From the NCBI RefSeq assembly GCF_002514725.1, contig NZ_NTLB01000004.1:62001-126000 (forward strand): a DNA stretch of 64,000 bases, in the 5' to 3' direction. The position numbers and the translations under genes were made by a program. Origin of the DNA: Mangrovitalea sediminis (GTDB lineage: Bacteria; Pseudomonadota; Gammaproteobacteria; Pseudomonadales; Oleiphilaceae). Below are positions 1 to 8,642 of the stretch, piece by piece. Numbering within the stretch: position 1 is the first letter of the stretch; each line of letters begins with the position of its first letter. Under the pieces are notes generated by a model. The model made no database searches. It saw nothing but the letters and a program-made list of their open reading frames with translations, and was not told where the DNA came from.

Positions 1-495
1 GCCGGTGGACACGATCATCGGCTTGCCGGTCTCGGCGACGCGTCTCACCAAGGGGAGATCCGTCATCTCGAACGACGCGATCTTGTAACAGGGCACATCC
101 AGCGATTCGAGGAATTCCACTGCTGAGGCGTCGAACGGCGAACTGAAGGCCAGCATGCCCCGGTCAGCCGCCCGCTGAAAGACGGCCTGATGCCACTCCC
201 AGGGCGTGTGCGCCTTGTCATAAAGGGCATGCAGGGATTCGCCCTTCCAAAGGCTGTCATCGTCCTCGATCCTGAACCCCGGACCTTCGACGTCCAGCGT
301 CATGGTGTCGGCGGTGTAAGTCTGGAGTTTGATGGCATCCACCCCACAGTCCGCCGCCGCATCGACCAGTGCCAGGGCGGTATCCAGAGACTGCTGATGG
401 TTACCCGACAACTCCGCCACGATCAGCGGCGGATTGGGGCCGCCATAGGACTTTCCGTTCAAAGAAAGGACGTTGGGATTCCCCAGGGATTTCAC
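1..495 (-). CDS. pseI: Pseudaminic acid synthase PseI (N-terminal part, cut by window edge)
   Basis: The first 165 codons of a NeuB-family sialic-acid-type synthase, which condenses phosphoenolpyruvate with 2,4-diacetamido-2,4,6-trideoxy-L-altrose to give pseudaminic acid in the cytoplasm. The visible part begins MKSLGNPNVLSLNG and holds the family signatures IVAELSGNHQQSLD, GVDAIKLQTYTADT and FSSPFDASAVEFLESLDV, ending at the strand MIVSTG of the TIM barrel. The start is GTG at 495; the GTGA overlaps the pseF stop, with AGAGAGG about nine bases upstream. It is the last visible gene of the pse operon. PseI rather than NeuB is preferred because pseB, pseC and pseF precede it. The catalytic C-terminal half and antifreeze-like domain lie outside the window. 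Confidence 0.93.
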   Translation of the reverse strand, partial: MKSLGNPNVLSLNGKSYGGPNPPLIVAELSGNHQQSLDTALALVDAAADCGVDAIKLQTYTADTMTLDVEGPGFRIEDDDSLWKGESLHALYDKAHTPWEWHQAVFQRAADRGMLAFSSPFDASAVEFLESLDVPCYKIASFEMTDLPLVRRVAETGKPMIVSTG

Positions 496-1211
496 GGTGA
501 AGCGACCTCTCTCTGCAGGCTTTTGCGCCATGCCTGATGCAGCAGTTCAGCATGTTCCCAGTCTTCGGGCGTATCGATGTCCAGCACCCGATGGCGCGGC
601 AAAGGTAGCGCTATCGCATGTTCTGAGAACAACGGGATCGATTCCAGATAGGCTTCCGGGCGAGCCCAGTAGAACTGCCCGGCATCATGCCAGGCCGGCT
701 CCAGATCCTGGGAACGACAGGGTACGTACTCCGGGAAAAACGGCTCGGTGCCACCGTCAGGAAAGCGCCGCAGCGCACGTTGTATCGGGAAGGCAAAGGA
801 CGTCACGGCAAAGGCATAATAGCGGTTGGGCTCTTCTTTAAGCGCCTGCAGCCCCGCCTGTAGATCCTCAGGCTGCAGGAAGGGCGCGGTCGCGTATAGG
901 CAGCAAACCCACTGAAGGGAGATACCTGCATCCTGAAGCCACCGGACCGCATGCGCCATCACCGACCCCGTCCCTGTATGGGCATCACTCAGCGCAACCG
1001 GTCGAACAAAAGGGGTCTCAGCACCGAATTCCCGGGCCACCTGAGCAATCTCTTCGCTATCCGTTGACACCAGAACCCGGTCAAAGCAGCCGCTGTCCAG
1101 GGCGGCCCGAATCGACCAGGCGATCATCGGTAGCCCATTGAAGGCGCGAATATTCTTGCCGGGGATGCGCTGACTTCCACCTCGGGCAGGAATAATGGCA
1201 ACGCTTTCCAT
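492..1211 (-). CDS. pseF: Pseudaminic acid cytidylyltransferase
   Basis: Activates pseudaminic acid to CMP-pseudaminic acid, the donor used to glycosylate flagellin or surface glycans. The N-terminus carries the CMP-sialate-synthetase motif IIPARGGSQRIPGKNI, followed by the family features MIAWSIRAA, VLVSTDSEEIA and LYATAPFLQPEDL; the length (239 aa) is normal for PseF. The ATG at 1211 shares its A with the TGA of pseC (TGATG), so translation is probably coupled; a GTG one codon upstream (1214) is an alternative. Its own stop overlaps the GTG of pseI. The usual pseG (hydrolase) and pseH (acetyltransferase) are not between pseF and pseI. Confidence 0.93.
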   Translation of the reverse strand: MESVAIIPARGGSQRIPGKNIRAFNGLPMIAWSIRAALDSGCFDRVLVSTDSEEIAQVAREFGAETPFVRPVALSDAHTGTGSVMAHAVRWLQDAGISLQWVCCLYATAPFLQPEDLQAGLQALKEEPNRYYAFAVTSFAFPIQRALRRFPDGGTEPFFPEYVPCRSQDLEPAWHDAGQFYWARPEAYLESIPLFSEHAIALPLPRHRVLDIDTPEDWEHAELLHQAWRKSLQREVASP

Positions 1212-2350
1212 CACAGCACCTGCTCCAGCGTCTGTATAACGATGTCCTGCTGCTCATCCGTCAAGTCTGGATACAGCGGCAGACTGATCGCCTGATGGTA
1301 GAAATGTTCAGCGACCGGAAAGTCGCCTTCCCTAAAGCCGAAACGTTTTCGGTAGTAGGGGTGAAGATGTACCGGCATGTAATGGACCTGAACGCCGATC
1401 CCCTGCTCCCGAAGTGCCGCAAACACCCGGGCACGCTCGGCCACATGTATCACATACAGGTGCCAGGCACTCAAGCAACCGGGGTCTGCCGGAGGCAAAC
1501 CAACCGGCAATTGAGTCAATTTATCGTGGTAACGCGCGGCCAGCTCACGTCGCCGCTGGACGAAGGATTCCAGTCGCCGCAGCTGAGACAGGCCCAGCGC
1601 CGCCTGGATATCGGTCATCCGGTAGTTGAAGCCCAGCTCGTGCTGCTCGTAATACCAGTCACCGGGTTTAGGTGCCTTCAAGGCCGAAACGTCACGCTCC
1701 ACACCATGGGAGCGCAACCGTCTCAAGCGCGCGGCCAGGGCCAGGTCGTTGGTCGTCAACAACCCACCCTCGCCGGTGGTGACAATCTTGACAGGATGAA
1801 AACTGAATGTGGTCAGGCGAGCCGTACGGCCATCACCGATGTGCCCCAGCGAATCAACAGCGCCCAGCGCGTGAGCCGCATCCTCGATCAGTGCAACGCC
1901 ATACTCATCGGCCAGCGCCGCGATTTTTACGCGGTCTGCAGGGCGCCCCGCGTAGTGTACCAGAATGATGGCCTTCGGCAGCCTTCCCGCATCGGCAGCA
2001 CTTTCCAGCCTTGTGGCCAGCTGCTTGGCACAGAGGTTTCCGGTATCCGCTTCCACGTCCACGAAATCGACATCGGCGCCGCAGTACAAGGCACAATTGG
2101 CAGAAGCGACAAACGTCAGCGGAGACGTCCAGACAAGATCCCCGGGGCCAATATCCAGAGCGGCGCACGCCAGGTGCAGAGCTGCGGTTCCACTGCTAAC
2201 CGCTACCCCCTCGGCGACACCGCAGCGGTCGGCAACGGCACGTTCAAAAGCTGGTATCGCCTGTCCCTGCGTCAGAAAAGCCGAGCGCAATACATCGACA
2301 ACCGCCTCGATGTCACCCTCATCGACACTCTGGCGTCCGTACGGAATCAT
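1211..2350 (-). CDS. pseC: UDP-4-amino-4,6-dideoxy-N-acetyl-beta-L-altrosamine transaminase
   Basis: PLP-dependent DegT/DnrJ/EryC1-type aminotransferase of 379 aa, second step of pseudaminic acid synthesis, aminating the 4-keto product of PseB. Visible landmarks: PYGRQSVDEGDIEAVVDVL at the N-terminus (typical of PseC), the phosphate-binding SSGTAALHLA near residue 52, EDAAHALGA near 156, and the SFHPVK motif, whose Lys188 is the expected Schiff-base lysine. It overlaps pseB by four bases (ATGA) and pseF by one, so the three genes form a tightly coupled operon. Confidence 0.95.
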   Translation of the reverse strand: MIPYGRQSVDEGDIEAVVDVLRSAFLTQGQAIPAFERAVADRCGVAEGVAVSSGTAALHLACAALDIGPGDLVWTSPLTFVASANCALYCGADVDFVDVEADTGNLCAKQLATRLESAADAGRLPKAIILVHYAGRPADRVKIAALADEYGVALIEDAAHALGAVDSLGHIGDGRTARLTTFSFHPVKIVTTGEGGLLTTNDLALAARLRRLRSHGVERDVSALKAPKPGDWYYEQHELGFNYRMTDIQAALGLSQLRRLESFVQRRRELAARYHDKLTQLPVGLPPADPGCLSAWHLYVIHVAERARVFAALREQGIGVQVHYMPVHLHPYYRKRFGFREGDFPVAEHFYHQAISLPLYPDLTDEQQDIVIQTLEQVL

Positions 2351-3348
2351 TTCATGACGGCCAGATTGAGCGCCCGGATTTCTTCCACCGTCAGGAAGTG
2401 TGGGTTGTTATCCGAGCTGTAACAGAATCCATTTTCCGCAGGCGTCCCTTGCTCGCCCAAGGCATTTTTCTCGTAGTCGAAGGTCTCGCTGAAGAAACGT
2501 ATCGAGGGCTTAATCACAAAGTGGTCTTCGAAAACCAGGGTATTGTGGCTGTCGTCCTGCGGGCACATGGTCTCATGCATTTTTTCGCCTGGGCGGATGC
2601 CAACGACCTTATGGCGCATGCCCGGCGCAACGGCTTCCGCCACATCGACGATTTTGACCGACGGTAGCTTCGGGACGAAAATTTCACCACCGTGCATACG
2701 TTGAAAACAGCGGATCACGAAATCGACACCTTGCTGCAACGTGATCCAGAAGCGGGTCATATCCTTGTCTGTAATCGGGAGATAGGTGTTGCCGTCTTCA
2801 ACGAGTTTTCGGAAATAGGGAACGACGGACCCCCGAGAACCCACAACATTGCCATAGCGCACGACCGAAAAGCGGGTATCGGTGGCGCCGGCGAGATTAT
2901 TTCCCGCCACAAACAGCTTGTCCGATGCCAGTTTGCTTGCGCCATACAGGTTCACGGGATTCGCGGCCTTGTCGGTCGACAGGGCAATGATCCGGGTGAC
3001 CTGATTCGCCAGGCAGGCTTCGATGACGTTCTCGGCACCGTAGACATTCGTCTTAATACATTCCATCGGGTTGTATTCCGCCGCCGGCACCTGCTTCAGC
3101 GCCGCAGCGTGAATCACAAAGTCGATGCCTCGCGTGGCAAGAATCAGCCGGTCCTTGTCACGCACATCGCCCAGGAAATATCGCATGCAGGGGGCGTCGT
3201 ACTTTTGCTGCATTTCATACTGTTTCAACTCGTCGCGCGAGTAGATGACAATGCGCCGGGGTTTATACCGCTTGAGCAGGGTATCAACGAAACCATGGCC
3301 GAAAGACCCGGTACCGCCCGTGATCAGAATGGACTTGCCATCAAACAT
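2347..3348 (-). CDS. pseB: UDP-N-acetylglucosamine 4,6-dehydratase (inverting)
   Basis: First enzyme of the pseudaminic acid pathway: a short-chain dehydrogenase/reductase that dehydrates UDP-GlcNAc and inverts C5. The 333-aa protein begins with the Rossmann motif GGTGSFG (residues 11-17). The active-site group TDK (Asp126-Lys127) is followed by NLYGASKL, giving Tyr135 and Lys139 of the YxxxK pair. It is the promoter-proximal gene of the pse operon, divergent from the TPR gene at 3611; the 262 bases between them must hold both promoters. The FlaA1/PseB family is well characterised, so the assignment is firm. Confidence 0.96.
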   Translation of the reverse strand: MFDGKSILITGGTGSFGHGFVDTLLKRYKPRRIVIYSRDELKQYEMQQKYDAPCMRYFLGDVRDKDRLILATRGIDFVIHAAALKQVPAAEYNPMECIKTNVYGAENVIEACLANQVTRIIALSTDKAANPVNLYGASKLASDKLFVAGNNLAGATDTRFSVVRYGNVVGSRGSVVPYFRKLVEDGNTYLPITDKDMTRFWITLQQGVDFVIRCFQRMHGGEIFVPKLPSVKIVDVAEAVAPGMRHKVVGIRPGEKMHETMCPQDDSHNTLVFEDHFVIKPSIRFFSETFDYEKNALGEQGTPAENGFCYSSDNNPHFLTVEEIRALNLAVMK

Positions 3349-3610
3349 GCATTTACCCCGTCTACACCGTTGCTACTGCCCCGGATGCCAAATAACCGAC
3401 ATCTTGAAGTTAGGATAGCAAAACCTTTGCCACAATCAGCAGCCCGTTTCTGTATTTCTCCGATAAACAGCAGCTTAGCTTGATACTGAAACTTCAACCA
3501 TCCCACCTTTGCCGAAAATGGCACGCCTTTCGCTACAACCACCTCAAACCGCCAGAACCTGGCACAGATTTGCCGCCCCGCGTGGCCGGCGCAAGACGAG
3601 GTGATCAACC

Positions 3611-5614
3611 ATGCAAGCACAACGCCGTCATCAGAAGGACCAGGCCGAACAGTCTGCCGACGTGGCCCGCAAGCTGATTGAGGCCAACCTTTGCTATCAG
3701 GAGTCAAACGACCCCGAGGCCAGCCACTCCCATCGTCTGCAGGCCCGCCGTGAAACCCGGCAATTGCTGAACGAGGTACTGGCGCGCGAGCCGGCGAATG
3801 CTTCCGGACTGGGTCTGATGGGCCGCGTTGAAATGGACGACGGCCACATGGACAAGGCGCGGGAATATTATGAGGCCAGCGTCAAGGCCGATCCCGGCAA
3901 TGCGCAACTGGTGACAAACCTCGGTTACTGGGCCTTGCTGGTCGATGACGCCCAACTGGCGCTCGACTACTTCACCGAAGCCCTGGCCATCGACCGGCAG
4001 TCGACCACGGCGTTCTGCGGTGCGGCGCATGCCCATCGCCAGCTCGGGCATTTCGACGTCGCCTACCTTCATTACCGGCGACTGATCGATCTGGCTATCG
4101 AGTGGCCATCGATTTTCGCCGGGATGCTGGAGTGCGCTGAAAGCCTCCAGATCGACGCTGCCGACCAGGCCCTGGCCGACGACGCCATCCGCCTCCTGCA
4201 GCGTGACGAGCTGCCGCACCAGAACCTGTCCCACTTTATCTGCGCCATCCTGCACCAGCAGTATGACCTGGACAATCCGCACGCCGAGATTTTCCTCGAC
4301 GCCGCCAGTGAAGACGAGCTGCTAATGCTCGCGCTGGAGCGCACCCTCCTCGCCGATATCAAGGTCGAGGAATTGGTGACCATGCTGCGCCAGGCCATAC
4401 TGCTCGAAGTGCGGAGCACCGGCACGCTGCGTGAATCCCTGCAACGTCTGACCCTCGCGCTGGGCGTCTATGCCGAACGCATCGGCTATGCGCTGGTACC
4501 GTCGGAGGAAGAGGTCCAGTTCATCGGCGATCTGGACCGCATGATCTACCAGAGTCTCAGCCAACGCGGCCCCCTGGAAGACACCTTCGGCGCACTGATG
4601 ATAACCGCCATGTACAGCGCCATTTTCAACCACGATTATGCGGTCATGCTGGGTCACACGGAGCTTGAGGACTGGCCTGCCGCGATGCGGCCGATGTTGG
4701 CCGCGAGCTACTTCAACCGTGCCGAGGAAGAGACCTACCAACACAATTTCGATGAGAAGCAGGAGCAACTGGGCCAGGCCCGGGAAGACCTGCCTCATGC
4801 CTGGCCCTGCTGGTCAAACCTGTCGTTCTTCAACAGCCGCTCGCTACGGGAAGAACTTGAGCAGACACTCGGCGTCAGCACCCAGACCTTTTCACCGGTC
4901 ATTCGCGTCCTGATGCTGGGCACCGCCTCCGGTCAACGTGCGCTGGAAATGGCCCGCTACTACGAAGACGTCGAAATCATCGCCGTCGACGAAGAACTGG
5001 CCAACATTGGCCATGCCACACGCCGTGCCCGCGAACTGGGTCTGGAGAATATCGTGTTCTGGCCCTGGTCACTGGCCAGCCGATTTATCAACGACGGCCA
5101 CCGGGTGCATTTTATCGCCCTTAACCGTGCCCCTTCGGAGCGTGTTCGCGATATCGACATCAGCACACTGATTCGCGATGCACTGGTCCCCAATGGGGTG
5201 ATTCACCTGAATACCGGTCGCCCCACAGCCAGTCGGGCCGATGAGCAGATCCGGATCCTGATCGAACAGCACCGGCTGTCTCCGACCCGGGATAACCTGC
5301 TGCGACTGCGTCGCATGGTCATCAACAATCATGAAGACGAGCAGTGGGCGGAACTGGTAAAGGAGAAAGATTTCTACGCGACAGCCGGCTGCCGCAGCCG
5401 CTGGTTCCATCCGGAGAGCAATGAGCAGCTGAGGAACCTGCTGGACGTGCTCAGCAGCGAAGTCGACTGGAAGCTGGTCCGCGCCACCGATGAGGATCAG
5501 CATGAACTGGCTACTGCGCCGGTGCTGGCCCAACTGCAGGCCCAACGTCAGGGCAACAGCGTGAGGAGCCTGGTCGGACACGGCCTGAGTCTGTACTTCC
5601 AGCGGCGCCGCTAG
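3611..5614 (+). CDS. TPR protein with C-terminal methyltransferase-like domain
   Basis: A 667-aa soluble protein with no signal peptide. About residues 35-200 hold tetratricopeptide repeats (for example ANASGLGLMGRVEMDDGHMD followed by AREYYEASVKADPGNAQLV). The middle is helical and unassigned. From about residue 430 there is a Rossmann-like segment (VIRVLMLGTASGQRALEMA, then IIAVDEELANIGHATRRA) resembling SAM-binding motif I and the acidic end of strand 2. The start ATG at 3611 has GAGGTGA just upstream. TPR-methyltransferase fusions often sit beside flagellar glycosylation loci, and the divergent pse operon supports a role in glycan or flagellin modification; that role is inference. A rho-independent terminator follows at 5661. 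Confidence 0.8.
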   Translation: MQAQRRHQKDQAEQSADVARKLIEANLCYQESNDPEASHSHRLQARRETRQLLNEVLAREPANASGLGLMGRVEMDDGHMDKAREYYEASVKADPGNAQLVTNLGYWALLVDDAQLALDYFTEALAIDRQSTTAFCGAAHAHRQLGHFDVAYLHYRRLIDLAIEWPSIFAGMLECAESLQIDAADQALADDAIRLLQRDELPHQNLSHFICAILHQQYDLDNPHAEIFLDAASEDELLMLALERTLLADIKVEELVTMLRQAILLEVRSTGTLRESLQRLTLALGVYAERIGYALVPSEEEVQFIGDLDRMIYQSLSQRGPLEDTFGALMITAMYSAIFNHDYAVMLGHTELEDWPAAMRPMLAASYFNRAEEETYQHNFDEKQEQLGQAREDLPHAWPCWSNLSFFNSRSLREELEQTLGVSTQTFSPVIRVLMLGTASGQRALEMARYYEDVEIIAVDEELANIGHATRRARELGLENIVFWPWSLASRFINDGHRVHFIALNRAPSERVRDIDISTLIRDALVPNGVIHLNTGRPTASRADEQIRILIEQHRLSPTRDNLLRLRRMVINNHEDEQWAELVKEKDFYATAGCRSRWFHPESNEQLRNLLDVLSSEVDWKLVRATDEDQHELATAPVLAQLQAQRQGNSVRSLVGHGLSLYFQRRR

Positions 5615-5645
5615 GTCAGGCGCTGCCACTGACTCCAGTGCGGGA

Positions 5646-6323
5646 TCAAGGTCCCGTTTCGCGGGCCGGTATCACCGGCCCGCCATTTTTCCAGGCGAGA
5701 AAACGCTGCCAGTCATTGGCCGTGTCAACATCCCAACGCGATCGTAACAGCGTAAACGACAGTCCATTCCGGCTCAGGGCTTCACAGGTTTGCCGCAGCG
5801 CCGAGGAACTGCCCCAGGTCACCCCGTCCAGCATCGAGGGTTGAGTACGGCGAGCGCCGATAAGGACATAGCCGCCATCTTCCGCCGGTCCCAGAACCAC
5901 ATCCTGACGTTCCAGAGACGCCAACGCCTGAGCCACATAGGTTGACTCGACCACAGGACAGTCGCTGCCGACAATCACGACCGATTCATAGGTCTCCAAT
6001 CCATCAGCTAGCGCATTCAGCATCCGCTTTCCCAGATCGGCTCCCCGTTGCACCAAAACGCCGATCCCCAGGCGCTGAACCTGACGTAACAACGGGGCGG
6101 CATCGACCGTCGCAGGACCGGGCGGGCGGTCCCAGGCAATCGCATAATCCCAGGGGCGCTGCGGCAGCTTGGCCAGGCGCAACAGAACCGTCTCGGCCAG
6201 CTCCACATGGGCCTGGCAAGCGCCGACTCGCCCCAGCGAGGGAATCAGACGGGTTTTGACACTACCCCGCCGGGGCCATTTGGCAAACTGAATAACCAGG
6301 CTCGCCTTCTGTTTCATGTCCAT
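5646..6323 (-). CDS. TIGR04282-type (DUF2064) glycosyltransferase, arsenosugar cluster
   Basis: A 225-aa GT-A-fold, nucleotidyltransferase-like protein of the DUF2064/TIGR04282 family. The N-terminal IQFAKWPRRGSVKTRL matches the family signature (AKxPxxGxVKTRL); the acidic motif VGSDCPVVESTYV and LGPAEDGGYVLIG follow, with a WDVDT motif near the C-terminus. It is the third gene after arsS and the TIGR04283 transferase, 10 bases downstream, and this trio recurs in genomes as an arsenosugar-type cluster. Its substrate here is not known from sequence. Its 3' end contains the terminator of the convergent TPR gene. Confidence 0.88.
   Translation of the reverse strand: MDMKQKASLVIQFAKWPRRGSVKTRLIPSLGRVGACQAHVELAETVLLRLAKLPQRPWDYAIAWDRPPGPATVDAAPLLRQVQRLGIGVLVQRGADLGKRMLNALADGLETYESVVIVGSDCPVVESTYVAQALASLERQDVVLGPAEDGGYVLIGARRTQPSMLDGVTWGSSSALRQTCEALSRNGLSFTLLRSRWDVDTANDWQRFLAWKNGGPVIPARETGP
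5661..5690 (+). terminator. Rho-independent terminator of the TPR gene
   Basis: A perfect 10-bp stem, GCGGGCCGGT (5661-5670) with ACCGGCCCGC (5674-5683) around a 3-base loop, followed two bases later by TTTTT (5686-5690). It is oriented to stop transcription from the TPR gene ending at 5614. It lies wholly inside the last codons of the convergent glycosyltransferase gene, encoding its GGPVIPA tail. Confidence 0.8.
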
Positions 6324-6333
6324 CTACTTCTCT

Positions 6334-7062
6334 TTACCTCTGCCTGAATGCAGAGTGGGAATCATCCATTGGCGGAGAACAACGCTGCGACGCCGGATAG
6401 TAACGCTGCGCCAGGACGGCGGGATCCGCACCCCGCCAATACTGCCACCGTAACCGCCACATGAGCGCAATCGTCCTCCATATTCCCTTCTGCTCCCAGC
6501 GCCGGCTGTCCGTTGCTACCGGCGACCGGATCAGGAAAGGTCGCGCCCGCTCAAGCAATCGCCGTGACAGCGCAACATCTTCCATCAACGGAATCCGTGC
6601 GTAGCCGCCCACCGCATCAAACCAGGCCCGCCGGACAAACATGGCCTGGTCCCCGGTCGCGATACCGGTCCAGGCAGAACGCAGGTTCATCAGCAAAGCA
6701 ACGATCCGCAGCAGAGGGTGGCGCCCGGAAAGACAGACATCGAAACGTCCCCATCCGGCATCGGAGCGCATCGCGGTCCTGAGTTGCGCCAGCGCATCGG
6801 GAGGCAGGAGGCTATCGGCATGCAGAAATAACAGCCAGTCGCCACGGGCAGCGGCTGCCCCCGCATTCATCTGGGAAGCCCGCCCTTTCGGCGCGGCCAG
6901 GACCGCATCCACGTATGGGGCGGCTCTGGTCGGGGTGCCATCCTCGCTGCCGCCGTCGACCAGAAGGATCTCATGCCCCCTCTCCCGCCATGCCTGAAGA
7001 CCGGCCAGGGTACGTTCGATTCCGGCGGCTTCATTCAAGGCTGGAATGACGACGCTGATCAC
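6334..7062 (-). CDS. TIGR04283-type glycosyltransferase (GT2), arsenosugar cluster
   Basis: A 242-aa family-2 glycosyltransferase. The start chosen is GTG at 7062 (VISVVIPALNEAAGIERTL), because the GT2 fold begins there and GGAG sits just upstream; the longer open frame merely runs into arsS. Motifs: ILLVDGGSEDGT (nucleotide-binding Asp), PKGRASQMNAGA, LLFLHADS (DxD-like HAD), GDQAMFVRRAWFDAVGGY and LMEDVALSRRL. These match the family found next to ArsS. Four bases separate it from the arsS stop, so the genes are co-transcribed and probably coupled. Confidence 0.9.
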   Translation of the reverse strand: MISVVIPALNEAAGIERTLAGLQAWRERGHEILLVDGGSEDGTPTRAAPYVDAVLAAPKGRASQMNAGAAAARGDWLLFLHADSLLPPDALAQLRTAMRSDAGWGRFDVCLSGRHPLLRIVALLMNLRSAWTGIATGDQAMFVRRAWFDAVGGYARIPLMEDVALSRRLLERARPFLIRSPVATDSRRWEQKGIWRTIALMWRLRWQYWRGADPAVLAQRYYPASQRCSPPMDDSHSAFRQR

Positions 7063-7066
7063 CCCA

Positions 7067-8029
7067 TTACTCCAGGGCGCCGCCGCAGCTGCTGCCCTGC
7101 CCGGCCGTACAGCCATAGCAATGGTCGGCCACGGCAATCGGCAGGCCATCCAGACGCTGCGCCAGCAGGTCACGCAAGTGTGCCCGTTGACGATCGGTGG
7201 CGATCAGCGGCATCTCCAGCATCTGGTTGAAATCACAATCGTAGACATAGCCTTGCCAATCCACACTGATCAGCGAACGACACATGACCGAACCCAGGTT
7301 TTTTTCGGCGTAGCTGCTCTTGAGGAGCCCCATGTAGTCCTGGAACTGCCCCTTGGACAGCAACACGCTACCAAAGCGGCTGATCGGCATATTGGTGAGC
7401 GTCAGCAATTGATTGAAGCGAATACCGAAACGCTCCAGCAACTCCCGCTTGTAGTCCGCCTCCAGGGCAGCCTGCGGCGGCGGCAAAAAGGGACCGCCGG
7501 GGTTATAGACGAGATTGAGCAGCCGATCGCTGCCAGGCACACCGTAACCTTTTGCGTTGAGGCGCTGCAGTCCCTCGATACTGCGGGCATAGACGCCCTT
7601 GCCGCGCTGCTGATCGACGTTGGACTCCTGATAACACGGCATCGATGCTGTCACCTCCACCGACTGATCCGCCAGGAAATCCGCCAGATCCTCGAATCCG
7701 GGCTCGGACAGAATGGTCAAATTGCAGCGGTCGATAACACGCACGCCCCTGCGGCGGGCCTCAGACACCAGATAGCGGAAGTGGGGGTTCATTTCCGGCG
7801 CACCACCGGTGAGATCCAGGGTCCGGATAGACTGGGCATCGATAAACGCCAGCACCAGATCCACCAGCTCCCGGGACATCTGTTCGGTGCGGGTCGGGCC
7901 TGCCGCCACATGGCAGTGTGTGCAACTTTGATTGCAGGTGTAACCCAGGTTGACCTGCAATGTCTCGAGCGTATCCCGCCGCAGCGGCGGAAAGTCCGAG
8001 AGCATCAGCATGGGACGGGTATCCAGCAT
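7067..8029 (-). CDS. arsS: Arsenosugar biosynthesis radical SAM protein ArsS
   Basis: A 320-aa radical SAM enzyme. CNQSCTHC (Cys32, Cys36, Cys39) ligates the SAM [4Fe-4S] cluster; the GGAPEM stretch follows. MPCYQESNVDQQRGKGVY is highly characteristic of ArsS, and the C-terminal DUF3641 part has more cysteines (Cys304, Cys307, Cys315 in CYGCTAGQGSSC). ArsS is known to attach the 5'-deoxyadenosyl group of SAM to methylated arsenic on the way to arsenosugars. It heads the three-gene minus-strand operon. The arsenite methyltransferase arsM that usually accompanies it is absent nearby. Confidence 0.95.
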   Translation of the reverse strand: MLDTRPMLMLSDFPPLRRDTLETLQVNLGYTCNQSCTHCHVAAGPTRTEQMSRELVDLVLAFIDAQSIRTLDLTGGAPEMNPHFRYLVSEARRRGVRVIDRCNLTILSEPGFEDLADFLADQSVEVTASMPCYQESNVDQQRGKGVYARSIEGLQRLNAKGYGVPGSDRLLNLVYNPGGPFLPPPQAALEADYKRELLERFGIRFNQLLTLTNMPISRFGSVLLSKGQFQDYMGLLKSSYAEKNLGSVMCRSLISVDWQGYVYDCDFNQMLEMPLIATDRQRAHLRDLLAQRLDGLPIAVADHCYGCTAGQGSSCGGALE

Positions 8030-8303
8030 AAGGACTCCTTTTACAGCAGCCCCTGTCGGGCCACGACTTCTTCATTGATACGCTAGAGCCAGGCAAACCG
8101 ATGCACAACCCTTTTCATGCACAACCTTTTCAGCGATGTAAAAGTCGCCGGATAACGGTCATTGGCTTGTTAGCCCCGGATTCGGCGGCTATGATACCGC
8201 CTTCGCGTCTGGGGACATCGCCCAAGGCACAGAAAATCAGGGTATCCAGGCAGGCCGTAGCCATCGGATCAGGATAGCCCGAAAGACGCTGAATTCGCAA
8301 AAA

Positions 8304-8380
8304 AGCTCCGTAGCTCAATTGGATAGAGCGCACCCCTCCTAAGGGTGAGGTTGCCGGTTCGATCCCGGCCGGGGCTACCA
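8304..8380 (+). tRNA. tRNA-Arg (anticodon CCT)
   Basis: A 77-base cloverleaf with encoded CCA. Acceptor AGCTCCG (8304-8310) pairs with CGGGGCT before ACCA; D stem GCTC/GAGC (8313-8316, 8326-8329); anticodon stem CACCC (8331-8335) with GGGTG (8343-8347); loop CTCCTAA, giving anticodon CCT at 8338-8340; T arm with GGTTCGATCC. It reads AGG codons. No integrase or repeated tRNA end lies nearby, so there is no sign of use as an attachment site here. Confidence 0.97.
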
Positions 8381-8569
8381 TTCCCAACATCGCACGCCCG
8401 ATACAGCAAACCTCCGAACGACACTTTAATACTGGGACACGTCAAATCCCTGCCTGTTACAGCCGATTTCAGTGAACGTCTCGTCCTCCGTTTATCTGGC
8501 GGGAAGCGGTGAGGCGGCGCACCAATAGGGAAAAAGCGCGATCAAGGCGTGCTAGACACCTGAGGGGGA

Positions 8570-8602
8570 GTCTTCAGGCGTTGAACATCATCGCCTGAAG
8601 AC
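8570..8602. repeat. Perfect inverted repeat (11-bp stem, 11-base loop)
   Basis: GTCTTCAGGCG (8570-8580) and CGCCTGAAGAC (8592-8602) are exact inverted copies. With the second hairpin at 8611-8640 it lies between the tRNA and the 3' end of the aminotransferase gene. It could act as a terminator from either side, but no clear T-run follows on either strand. Confidence 0.6.
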
Positions 8603-8610
8603 CGATACGG

Positions 8611-8640
8611 CAAGCTCGCCTCCATCAGGGGCGAGCCTTG
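8611..8640 (-). terminator. Hairpin just downstream of the aminotransferase gene
   Basis: GCTCGCC (8614-8620) pairs with GGCGAGC (8630-8636), extended by CAA/TTG with one bulge. It starts three bases after the aminotransferase stop, so a terminator or 3'-end stabiliser for the minus-strand operon is likely. A canonical U-tract is missing. Confidence 0.45.
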
Positions 8641-8642
8641 AC

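Noticed and set aside
1295-2422. 375-codon plus-strand ORF
   Set aside because: Antisense to pseC, whose motifs and operon overlaps are unambiguous.
8130-8390. Minus-strand ORF with the string APAGIEPATSPLGG and IQLSYG
   Set aside because: This is the familiar spurious frame antisense to a tRNA gene; it covers tRNA-Arg(CCT) at 8304-8380.
8304-8602. tRNA-Arg(CCT) as an island attachment site
   Set aside because: No integrase, no duplicated tRNA 3' end and no change in composition beside it.
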